From contig JAOZGV010000186.1 of the NCBI GenBank assembly GCA_026015225.1, positions 1-5,101 of the forward strand: a stretch of DNA of 5,101 nt, in the 5' to 3' direction. Shown in pieces: positions 1-5,101 of the stretch. Each line of letters begins with the position of its first letter. Within the stretch, counting starts at the first letter, position 1. This DNA comes from Candidatus Bathyarchaeota archaeon. GTDB taxonomy: Archaea > Thermoproteota > Bathyarchaeia > 40CM-2-53-6 > RBG-13-38-9. A model generated the notes under the pieces. That model was given only the letters and a program-made list of their open reading frames with translations. It had not been told where the DNA came from and ran no database searches. A program made the position numbers and the translations under genes.

Positions 1-18
1 TTAGAAATCCCATTTAAT

Positions 19-22
19 GGAG
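19..22 (+). promoter_or_regulatory. Ribosome binding site of the PHP gene
   Basis: GGAG lies 10 nt before the GTG at 33. With the in-frame TAA at 15-17 it supports GTG as the true start, because no other start codon is available ahead of the conserved DLHVHT motif. The first 32 bases show nothing else that can be assigned. Confidence 0.5.
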
Positions 23-32
23 TCTCTTCTTA

Positions 33-632
33 GTGAAAATCGATCTACATGTTCACACTATTTACTCTGGCGATAGCTCCATCAGCATAGGTGAATTATC
101 AAAATGGTGCTCAATTCAAACAAAATTAGATGGAATAGCGATAACTGATCATGACAACATCGATGGGTACAATAGATTAAAAAAAATACGAGGGAATGAA
201 GGAAATCCTTTGATCATTCCAGGTATAGAAATTTCCTTTACTCAAGGACATATTATAATTCTCAATGTTATCGAAGAACCAAAAAGACCATTATTAACTG
301 TTGAGAATATTTTAGATTACGCTAAAGATCAGAATGGTTCAATAATCATCCCACATCCTTATAGATTCAGTGGTCTTAGAGAGAAAGCTGAAAATTTCCC
401 CGCCGATGCCATCGAAATACTTAATCCAACTGCAAGCAATAGAGAAAATCAAATGGCTAAGTTACTCGCTCAATCAAGGAAATTGCCAAGTGTGGCTGGA
501 AGCGACGCTCACAATTTCGAACATATTGGAAAGACGTTTAATTACATCAATTGTGATCATTCAATTGAGAGTGTAATTAAAGCGATTAAATTTGGAAAAA
601 GCAAGCCTATTAATATTTTAACAAACAATTAA
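33..632 (+). CDS. PHP-domain metal-dependent phosphoesterase
   Basis: A 199-residue single-domain protein of the PHP (polymerase and histidinol phosphatase) superfamily, expected to be a cytosolic hydrolase of phosphate esters that uses a bi- or trinuclear metal centre. The metal-ligand set is visible in order: DLHVHT (H6, H8), D14 in YSGDSS, ITDHD (D39, H40), E66 in GIEIS, H73 in GHII, H108 in PHPY, and SDAH (D158, H160). Nothing essential looks lost, so the enzyme should be active. The length is that of a stand-alone PHP protein, with no polymerase or other domain attached. The start is GTG: an in-frame TAA lies at 15-17, no ATG lies between, and GGAG (19-22) sits 10 nt upstream. The substrate cannot be read from sequence. 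Relatives include nucleotide, histidinol-phosphate and nucleic-acid phosphoesterases. The next gene has its own promoter, so a shared operon is not indicated. The family call is firm and the substrate unknown. Confidence 0.9.
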   Translation: MKIDLHVHTIYSGDSSISIGELSKWCSIQTKLDGIAITDHDNIDGYNRLKKIRGNEGNPLIIPGIEISFTQGHIIILNVIEEPKRPLLTVENILDYAKDQNGSIIIPHPYRFSGLREKAENFPADAIEILNPTASNRENQMAKLLAQSRKLPSVAGSDAHNFEHIGKTFNYINCDHSIESVIKAIKFGKSKPINILTNN

Positions 633-678
633 AATTTTAAATTCTAAGAAAGAATTGTTGTCAGATTGCGTCGGAATA

Positions 679-714
679 TTTTTTTAATAACATTAGCAAA
701 GTTGGATTTTTTTT
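679..714 (+). terminator. Paired T-tracts, probable archaeal terminator
   Basis: Two T-runs lie downstream of the PHP gene: T7 at 679-685 and T8 at 707-714. Each is followed by AATAA, giving a near-duplicate element spaced 29 bases apart. Archaeal RNA polymerase terminates at T-rich tracts without needing a hairpin, so these fit as tandem termination sites for the PHP transcript. A weak 6 bp stem (AATTCT at 640-645 with AGAATT at 651-656) lies upstream but is too AT-rich and too distant to be a bacterial-type terminator. Confidence 0.45.
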
Positions 715-734
715 AATAAAATTGTAAAAAAAAT

Positions 735-742
735 CTATATTA
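735..742 (+). promoter_or_regulatory. TATA-like box of the flavodiiron gene
   Basis: CTATATTA is centred near 738. With archaeal spacing it would put the transcript start near 764, a few bases before the ribosome binding site at 773. The region is AT-rich throughout, so the match is suggestive rather than unique. Its placement between the T-tracts and the ribosome binding site is the main support. Confidence 0.4.
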
Positions 743-772
743 TCATCAAAGGAAAAAATCAATCTTTGACTT

Positions 773-776
773 GAGG
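773..776 (+). promoter_or_regulatory. Ribosome binding site of the flavodiiron gene
   Basis: GAGG with 7 nt spacing to the ATG at 784. This is the best-placed Shine-Dalgarno motif in the window and supports that start. Confidence 0.65.
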
Positions 777-783
777 ATTTGTA

Positions 784-1977
784 ATGCAACCTGTAAAAGT
801 ATTAGATGGAGTCTACTGGGTTGGAGCTGTTGATTGGGATATAAGAAATTTCCACGGCTTTACTTATTCAACTCGAAGGGGAACAACATATAACTCTTAT
901 TTAATAGTAGATAAAAAAACTGCTTTAATAGACAGTGTTTACAGACCATTTACAGAAGAAATGATAGAGAGAATAAAAAAGATTATTGATCCATCAAGAA
1001 TCGAATATATAATAGCAAACCATGTAGAAAAAGATCATTCAAGTGCTATTTCAGAAATCTTGGAATTAGCGCCTAAAGCAAAAATAATTGGAACAACCCA
1101 ATGCAAAGAAGGACTTGAAAAACACTATTTTGGAGATTGGGACTTTCAAATTGTAAAAAATGGTGAAGAAATAAGTTTAGGTAATAGAAAATTAAAGTTC
1201 ATTCATGCTCCCATGCTTCATTGGCCAGATAGCATGTTTACCTTTATCGAAAAGGATGGATTACTTCTACCTAATGATGCTTTTGGACAACATTTAGCAA
1301 CTTCAAAGAGATTCGACGATGAAGTCGATAGTAATATTTTGATGGAAGAAGCTGCAAAATATTATGCCGTGATTTTATGGCCTCTCAGCAAATTAGTTAT
1401 AAAAAAGATAGAAGATATTCAACAATTAGGTTTAAAGATAAATATAATTGCTCCAAGTCATGGTATCATCTGGAGAAGCGACCCAATTAAAATAATTAAA
1501 TCTTATCTAGGATGGGCAAAGGGCGACGCTAAAGATAAAATCCTAGTAGTGTACGATACTATGTGGGGGAGTACTGAAAAAATGGCAAGAGCAATTATTG
1601 AGGGAATAAACAGCAAGGGCATTGAGACGGTACTTTTCAGACTCCCGTTTACGGATATTAGCGATATTATTAAAGAATTTCTTGAGGCAAAAGGTTTGCT
1701 TGTTGGTTCCTCGACCATAAATAATGGCATTCTCCATACTCTTGCTCCATTTCTTGAAGAATTGCAGGGTCTTAAACCGAAGAAAAAAATCGCTACTGCA
1801 TTCGGATCATATGGGTGGGGAGGCGGCGCAGTAAAGGATATAGAAGAAAAACTTAAGAAAGCAGGAATTACAGTGACATCTCCTTCTTTAACAGTAAAAT
1901 GGGTTCCAAATAAAAGCGAGGTCAGAAAATGCATAGAATTCGGTAGAGATTTTGCAGAAAAAATGATTAGAGGTTAA
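784..1977 (+). CDS. fprA: Flavodiiron protein (FprA-type F420H2 oxidase / NO reductase family)
   Basis: A 397-residue flavodiiron protein, cytosolic, which reduces O2 to water (or NO to N2O) and protects anaerobes. In methanogens the electron donor is reduced F420; the donor here is inferred, not shown. The N-terminal metallo-beta-lactamase-like domain (about 1-250) has the full diiron ligand set: H80, E82, D84 and H85 in NHVEKDHSS, H146 in HAPMLHWPDS, D165 in NDAFGQH, and H226 in PSHGIIWR. GTTYNSYLI (33-41) is also typical. The C-terminal flavodoxin domain (about 252-397) has the FMN phosphate loop YDTMWGSTEKMA (257-268), SSTINNGILH (309-318) and GSYGWGGGAVK (341-351). The length is standard for the two-domain class. 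There is no rubredoxin or NAD(P)H-reductase domain, and no electron-transfer partner gene is visible nearby. It has its own promoter and ribosome binding site, and it converges on the next gene with a 30 bp gap. The family is secure; O2 versus NO preference cannot be told. Confidence 0.96.
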   Translation: MQPVKVLDGVYWVGAVDWDIRNFHGFTYSTRRGTTYNSYLIVDKKTALIDSVYRPFTEEMIERIKKIIDPSRIEYIIANHVEKDHSSAISEILELAPKAKIIGTTQCKEGLEKHYFGDWDFQIVKNGEEISLGNRKLKFIHAPMLHWPDSMFTFIEKDGLLLPNDAFGQHLATSKRFDDEVDSNILMEEAAKYYAVILWPLSKLVIKKIEDIQQLGLKINIIAPSHGIIWRSDPIKIIKSYLGWAKGDAKDKILVVYDTMWGSTEKMARAIIEGINSKGIETVLFRLPFTDISDIIKEFLEAKGLLVGSSTINNGILHTLAPFLEELQGLKPKKKIATAFGSYGWGGGAVKDIEEKLKKAGITVTSPSLTVKWVPNKSEVRKCIEFGRDFAEKMIRG

Positions 1978-1999
1978 AAGAAGAAAATTTAAAGAAACA
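1978..1999 (-). terminator. T-rich terminator of the minus-strand RtcB-like gene
   Basis: Read on the minus strand, the 30 bp gap after the stop of the 406-residue gene is rich in T clusters (TTTC, TTTAAATTTTC, TTCTTTT), which fits archaeal U-tract termination. The plus strand of the same gap has no comparable T-run, so the flavodiiron transcript probably runs into the 3' end of its convergent neighbour. Confidence 0.35.
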
Positions 2000-2007
2000 T
2001 AAATGAG

Positions 2008-3228
2008 TCAAACTTTTAAAACGTAATTAGGTATAAGCTTAGCAATCGGTTCACCCAATCCTAACTCTAGAGTTCTAATCATAACCTCTTTTCCTCTATA
2101 TGTAAATTCGACCTCTTTAAAATTTGAAAGAATTTTCAATCCCATATCATTTGTCATATCGCATATAAAATATCTTTTACTTTTCGCTTCGATCACGTCA
2201 ACAACATTTGAGATATCCTTTAATTTATACCCGCCACCATGAGGCAATATGTTAGCATTTGATAATCTATGATATATACCAAGATCTTCAGCACGTTTTA
2301 AAAAGCCAATCGCTTCAATAACTTCATCGTTGATATTATTCTTACCTTTCATGATATACCCTGGAAGATCGGCTTTTAACATTACGGGAAATAAACCATT
2401 AGCAGAAGGATCTTTTATATCGTTAACGCCCAGTAGATGTTGATTATAGTTTATTAGAGCTTGATGATTTGGATTAGTAATCACGTTGAAATCCCCAAAA
2501 ATTAACTCAGCAATTAAAAGCCTTTTCTTTTTGGAGAAGTCATCTGCGATTTTATATAATTTCATATAATCTTCTACATCATTATCAAAAAGGACTTTTG
2601 TATTTCCAAAGGGAGTCTCTATTGTTTTGAACATTTCTTTTAAGATTTTACTCTGGTGATAATACAATCCCATTCCATGTGGATTATCTCCTTTGAATTC
2701 ATGAGTGCCACCATGAATGACAAAAGCATAATCAGGGAGTTCTGATTCAGTAAACTTTTTTAGACTAAATACGTCAATAAAATGATTTCCCTTTTCAAAG
2801 TCCCATTCTATTTCAACATCATTAACAAAATAGGATTTTCTTTCAATGTCTATAATTCTGTCTATTAAATGCTTAGGATCCGGTAAATTATCGAGGGTTC
2901 CAACCAACATTCCACAAGCATTAGGCATTGAATCTAGAAATATTATCTTAGATCTTCCATCTCCCCAAGATAATTTGCCTCCATAACCTATACCGTTGTT
3001 CCATCGAGTGGAATTCCTTGTAATGCTTTCATCTGGGGAAGACACAAATGTAGCGTTTGGTTCCATTCCAATATTTTCTTGAGCCCATAATATCTTAGAC
3101 AATCCATAACACATATTTCGCCTACATAAAAATGAACTGCCATCATCGACACCCATCGAAAAGTAAAACCTTTTGGCTATTTTCAATATTTCAGATTTGT
3201 TGAGATTATCGAGTTTAAATTTGGACAT
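2008..3228 (-). CDS. Uncharacterised protein, possible divergent RtcB-fold paralogue
   Basis: A 406-residue soluble protein with no signal peptide or membrane segment. I do not recognise a named family outright, but motifs resembling the RNA ligase RtcB appear in the right order. GIGYGGKLSWGDGRS (79-93) leads into NACGM (103-107; Cys105 matches the metal Cys of RtcB DxxCG). GNHFIDV (147-153; His149) matches RtcB GNHFLEV, VIHGGTH (170-176; His172) matches VHTGSRG, NPNHQAL (252-258; His255) could be the HN metal ligand, and PHGGGY (329-334; His330) matches HGAGR, which holds the guanylated His. The C-terminus PNYVLKV echoes RtcB's final segment. Length is close to bacterial RtcB (about 408). 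Differences: the Asp of DxxCG is replaced (Pro102 at that position), PDxH near the N-terminus is not kept, and the HRKGATRAF RNA-end-binding block is not recognisable. It may therefore be a changed or non-ligase RtcB relative. It is convergent with the flavodiiron gene and divergent from the CinA-like gene. ATG at 3228 is chosen from the promoter spacing. The ORF is very secure; the fold assignment is inference. Confidence 0.9.
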   Translation of the reverse strand: MSKFKLDNLNKSEILKIAKRFYFSMGVDDGSSFLCRRNMCYGLSKILWAQENIGMEPNATFVSSPDESITRNSTRWNNGIGYGGKLSWGDGRSKIIFLDSMPNACGMLVGTLDNLPDPKHLIDRIIDIERKSYFVNDVEIEWDFEKGNHFIDVFSLKKFTESELPDYAFVIHGGTHEFKGDNPHGMGLYYHQSKILKEMFKTIETPFGNTKVLFDNDVEDYMKLYKIADDFSKKKRLLIAELIFGDFNVITNPNHQALINYNQHLLGVNDIKDPSANGLFPVMLKADLPGYIMKGKNNINDEVIEAIGFLKRAEDLGIYHRLSNANILPHGGGYKLKDISNVVDVIEAKSKRYFICDMTNDMGLKILSNFKEVEFTYRGKEVMIRTLELGLGEPIAKLIPNYVLKV

Positions 3229-3252
3229 TTTAAATTAATCGAACTCCAACAG

Positions 3253-3260
3253 AATATTTT
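3253..3260 (-). promoter_or_regulatory. TATA-like box, probably leaderless promoter of the RtcB-like gene
   Basis: On the minus strand AAAATATT is centred about 28 bases before the ATG at 3228. That is the archaeal TATA-to-start distance and predicts a leaderless mRNA beginning at or next to the ATG. In agreement, no well-placed ribosome binding site precedes this gene: the only GGAG (3247-3244) lies 15 nt upstream. Confidence 0.4.
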
Positions 3261-3386
3261 CTAGGATTACTAAATGCTAAAAAAAGGCGCAGAGACATTA
3301 GTTTACCTTTTTAAAAATAAAAATATTTCGTATTATTTCATTATTCTATTTTCATAGTAATATATTTCACTTAAGATCAAATATGA

Positions 3387-3399
3387 TTTTATTAAAAAA
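3387..3399 (+). promoter_or_regulatory. TATA-like element of the CinA-like gene
   Basis: TTTTATTAAAAAA, in the 214 bp AT-rich divergent region 3229-3442, would place transcript initiation near 3420, just before the GGAG at 3427-3430. Other AT-rich candidates exist nearby (for example around 3360), so the assignment is tentative. No small gene, RNA gene or convincing palindromic operator is seen in the rest of this region. Confidence 0.3.
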
Positions 3400-3426
3400 T
3401 TAGATTGAAAAAGTAATAATTGAATC

Positions 3427-3430
3427 GGAG
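3427..3430 (+). promoter_or_regulatory. Ribosome binding site of the CinA-like gene
   Basis: GGAG with a rather long 12 nt spacing to the ATG at 3443. A closer ATG at 3433 is out of frame and stops after six codons, so the 3443 start is preferred. Confidence 0.45.
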
Positions 3431-3442
3431 ATATGATATCTA

Positions 3443-4285
3443 ATGACTTATAATAAGGCTATTAATTTTGAACTTCTCTTTACAGGTAATGAACTCTTAA
3501 TTGGTCAAGTATTAAATACTAATAGTCAATGGTTGACTCACAATATTACTTTGTTGGGAGGTATTTGCTCAAGAATTACGGTAATAAGAGATGACTTAAA
3601 AGATATATCAGATACAATAAGGGAGATCCTGCACCGTAGACCTCGATATTTGATCATCTCAGGAGGATTAGGTCCTACATATGATGATATAACTCTAGAA
3701 GGTTTATCATTAGCCTTAAACAAATCCTTATACACAAATAAGACTGCGGTTTCATGGATTACAAAAAAATATAATGAACTTCAAAAGAGAGGGATTGTGA
3801 AGGGTTTGGAGATAACTCCTGCCAGAATAAAAATGGCTAAATTGCCATTAAATTCAAAACCACTAAATAATCCAATAGGTACGGCACCTGGCGTTTTTTT
3901 AGTGAGTGGGAAAACAAAGATATTTTGCTTACCGGGAGTACCAAAAGAGATGGAGGAAATATTTAAAGAGAGTGTTAAGAAGGAAATTGCCAGAGATTTA
4001 AAAGAGAGTACATTTGTTGAAACATATTTCACTGTCAAAGGAGTTGGAGAGAGTACAATGGCCCCTTTAATAAAAGAAGTGGGAGAAAAACATTCTCCAT
4101 ATGTATATATTAAATCTCATCCAAAACATGGAAGATCCAAAGTAACTGTTGATTTCCATTTAACAACACAGAATAATGCCCCGTGCTACAATAAAGGAAA
4201 AAAATTTTTAAAAAGGAAGATTCGAGAAGCCCAGGCTGATCTGGAGAGTGGATTAAAGAAAATTGGCGGCAAGATTTTTTATTAG
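3443..4285 (+). CDS. CinA-like / MoCF-fold protein (NMN deamidase-related, amidase half absent)
   Basis: A 280-residue cytosolic protein of the molybdopterin-binding (MoCF) fold, CinA N-terminal family (COG1058 type). In bacteria this domain in CinA carries an ADP-ribose pyrophosphatase activity and is fused to a nicotinamide-mononucleotide amidase. Archaeal members like this one are the single-domain form, often labelled NMN deamidase-related. Visible motifs: TGNELL (14-19) and NTN (25-27); SGGLGPTYDDIT (73-84), the signature loop; PIGTAPG (144-150); CLPGVPKEM (162-170), typical of CinA; then a following region with KGVGESTMAPLI (199-210) and YIKSHPK (222-228). The C-terminal amidase domain of about 160 residues is absent, which is normal for archaea and not a truncation. 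The tail from about 250 is Lys-rich and probably helical. The exact substrate is not established. The gene starts a probable two-gene unit with the DUF1122 gene 51 bp downstream. The start is supported by alignment of FELLFTGNELL near the N-terminus. Confidence 0.92.
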   Translation: MTYNKAINFELLFTGNELLIGQVLNTNSQWLTHNITLLGGICSRITVIRDDLKDISDTIREILHRRPRYLIISGGLGPTYDDITLEGLSLALNKSLYTNKTAVSWITKKYNELQKRGIVKGLEITPARIKMAKLPLNSKPLNNPIGTAPGVFLVSGKTKIFCLPGVPKEMEEIFKESVKKEIARDLKESTFVETYFTVKGVGESTMAPLIKEVGEKHSPYVYIKSHPKHGRSKVTVDFHLTTQNNAPCYNKGKKFLKRKIREAQADLESGLKKIGGKIFY

Positions 4286-4295
4286 CACGAACGAA

Positions 4296-4305
4296 AATTA
4301 TAAAT
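4296..4305 (+). promoter_or_regulatory. TATA-like element before the DUF1122 gene
   Basis: An AATTATAAAT element lies in the 51 bp gap and is centred about 36 bases before the ATG at 4337. If used, transcription would begin near 4328 and the GAGG at 4320-4323 would be excluded from that mRNA. If the gene is instead read through from the CinA-like gene, GAGG would be available. The sequence does not decide between the two. Confidence 0.3.
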
Positions 4306-4319
4306 TTTTAGTAATAAAT

Positions 4320-4323
4320 GAGG
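4320..4323 (+). promoter_or_regulatory. Possible ribosome binding site of the DUF1122 gene
   Basis: GAGG with 13 nt spacing to the ATG at 4337, longer than usual. It is useful only if the mRNA begins upstream, that is, by co-transcription with the CinA-like gene. Confidence 0.35.
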
Positions 4324-4336
4324 AATTATAACAATA

Positions 4337-4987
4337 ATGAGTCTTTCTATATTTGCGTTAGAAAGAAAAAAATTGAATAATTACTCAATCAATATTTGTA
4401 ACGTTTCTCCTGGACGATTTAAGGAAGAAAACAACTTTGAAATATTCTTAAGCAATATAAATGAGCAAACTTCAATTGATCCGGTAATTAAGGGTAAATA
4501 CTTTTCTGGTAGAGGCAAATTCTACAAACAATGGTTGGAGTTATACTATAATAATATTGTAAGGTTTAGTGAATCAGTAATAATTGATTTAACAAAGTCT
4601 AAATTAGAAAAAAAAATTTTCAGATATCTCTCCGATATCTTACCTTCAGGTTCACATATAATGATTGTTTACCAGAATCATAACGAAACAAAAGATGGTC
4701 TTGCTAAAGGCATACCTGCACCTGCTACTCCAATAGGATATTTACTTTGGAGTGTCGGATGCACCTGGTTTAAGGATTGGTATTTTTCTGAGGGTTTATT
4801 GGAAGGTGATCTAAAATTACAAGGAAATAAGCCCTTAGATATAAAAAGTAGAAAGAGAAACCTAATTCAGATTCAAAATGAGCTTAGGACTTTTATCAAT
4901 AATGTATCAAGTAAGGAAAGCATCTATATAAAAGCTAAAGAAAGGGGAAAAAATATTTTACAAAATATAATTAAAGAGATAGGATAA
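4337..4987 (+). CDS. DUF1122 family protein of unknown function
   Basis: A 216-residue soluble protein that I recognise as the archaeal DUF1122 family. The diagnostic block is GIPAPATPIGYLLW (125-138), then TWFKDWYFSEGLLEG (143-157) and KLQGNKP (160-166). An upstream segment, IMIVYQNHNETKDGLAKG (108-125), reads as a buried beta strand followed by a polar loop and helix, so a Rossmann-like core is possible. That is inference from the hydrophobicity pattern only. The family has no established function. The conserved Trp, Asp and Gly residues clustered at 125-166 suggest a binding or catalytic pocket. The C-terminal 50 residues are Lys/Glu-rich and probably helical. No signal peptide or membrane segment is present. 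It is 51 bp downstream of the CinA-like gene on the same strand and is followed by a hairpin plus T-run. ATG at 4337 is the first in-frame start in the gap. Family call likely, function unknown. Confidence 0.85.
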   Translation: MSLSIFALERKKLNNYSINICNVSPGRFKEENNFEIFLSNINEQTSIDPVIKGKYFSGRGKFYKQWLELYYNNIVRFSESVIIDLTKSKLEKKIFRYLSDILPSGSHIMIVYQNHNETKDGLAKGIPAPATPIGYLLWSVGCTWFKDWYFSEGLLEGDLKLQGNKPLDIKSRKRNLIQIQNELRTFINNVSSKESIYIKAKERGKNILQNIIKEIG

Positions 4988-5020
4988 CCATACTTAATAG
5001 AAGAAATAATAGATATTTTA

Positions 5021-5050
5021 TTTAGACATACATATTCTGTCTAGATTTTT
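5021..5050 (+). terminator. Hairpin plus T-run after the DUF1122 gene
   Basis: An inverted repeat pairs 5021-5028 with 5038-5045 (TAGACA against TGTCTA at its core, one G-U pair, 9-base loop) and is followed directly by T5 at 5046-5050, with further T-runs to 5068. It is placed 33 bases after the DUF1122 stop and has the form of an intrinsic terminator for the plus strand. It overlaps the last codons of the minus-strand gene that enters from the right edge. Confidence 0.45.
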
Positions 5051-5101
5051 GAGTTCTTTTTAATTTTTGCGCAATCTCCGCTTCTATATTTTCAGCATCT
5101 T
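5022..5101 (-). CDS. C-terminal end of a minus-strand gene, product unknown (partial)
   Basis: On the minus strand one frame is open from the window edge to a TAA at 5024-5022. It encodes a 25-residue C-terminus beginning DAENIEAEIAQKLKR and ending NMYV. The other two minus-strand frames hit stops within the first few codons. The composition (charged, helix-forming, no low-complexity run) looks like real protein, and a convergent gene here would explain why the DUF1122 unit ends in a terminator. The 5' part lies outside the window, and the fragment is too short to assign a family. Confidence 0.5.
   Translation of the reverse strand, partial: DAENIEAEIAQKLKRTQKSRQNMYV

Noticed and set aside
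370..576. 68-codon overlapping plus-strand frame within the PHP gene
   Set aside because: It overlaps conserved PHP motifs in another frame and has no ribosome binding site or family signal.
640..656. Small inverted repeat AATTCT/AGAATT after the PHP gene
   Set aside because: The stem is only 6 AT-rich base pairs and the nearest T-run is more than 20 bases away, so it is not a convincing hairpin terminator or operator.
1503..1934. 143-codon open frame on the minus strand inside the flavodiiron gene
   Set aside because: It lies antisense to the conserved flavodoxin domain, has no recognisable motif, and its composition is explained by the opposite strand.
3433..3453. Upstream ATG six bases after the start of GGAG, out of frame with the CinA-like gene
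   Set aside because: It gives only six codons before TAA and looks like chance in AT-rich sequence, although a regulatory mini-frame cannot be fully excluded.
3538..4038. Two minus-strand open frames (65 and 85 codons) within the CinA-like gene
   Set aside because: Both are antisense shadows of the conserved GGLGPTYDD and LPGVPKEM coding blocks.
4318..4380. Out-of-frame ATG overlapping the GAGG before the DUF1122 gene, 20 codons
   Set aside because: It overlaps the real gene in another frame, is short, and lacks its own ribosome binding site.

Overview
The window reads as a compact stretch of AT-rich chromosome from an anaerobic archaeon. The evidence is an F420H2-oxidase-like flavodiiron protein, a CinA-like domain protein without the bacterial amidase half, a protein matching the archaeal DUF1122 family, TATA-like elements placed as in archaea, and T-tract terminators. 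A TACK or Asgard-type uncultured archaeon is plausible, but the sequence alone does not settle the lineage. There are no RNA genes, insertion sequences, CRISPR arrays or mobile-element remnants.

Layout: bases 1-32 are the leader of the first gene. A PHP-domain metal-dependent phosphoesterase (33-632, +, GTG start) is followed by two T-tracts and a promoter. A flavodiiron protein (784-1977, +) comes next, with a clear ribosome binding site. It converges, across a 30 bp gap, on a 406-residue minus-strand gene (2008-3228). A 214 bp AT-rich divergent promoter region (3229-3442) separates that gene from a CinA/MoCF-like protein (3443-4285, +), which is followed after 51 bp by the DUF1122 gene (4337-4987, +). 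A hairpin plus T-run (5021-5050) probably ends that unit. It overlaps the last codons of a truncated minus-strand gene (5022-5101).

The genes do not form an obvious single pathway. The flavodiiron protein is a stand-alone oxygen (or NO) detoxification gene. PHP, CinA-like and DUF1122 are widespread housekeeping or poorly characterised families. The most interesting item is the 406-residue protein. Read by eye, it carries in the correct order remnants of the RNA ligase RtcB metal and guanylate sites (NACGM, GNHF, IHGG, NPNH, PHGGG). It lacks the metal-binding Asp of the DxxCG motif and the HRKGATRAF block. It may be a divergent RtcB-fold paralogue with an altered activity. This is an inference from motif order and needs a profile or structure comparison.
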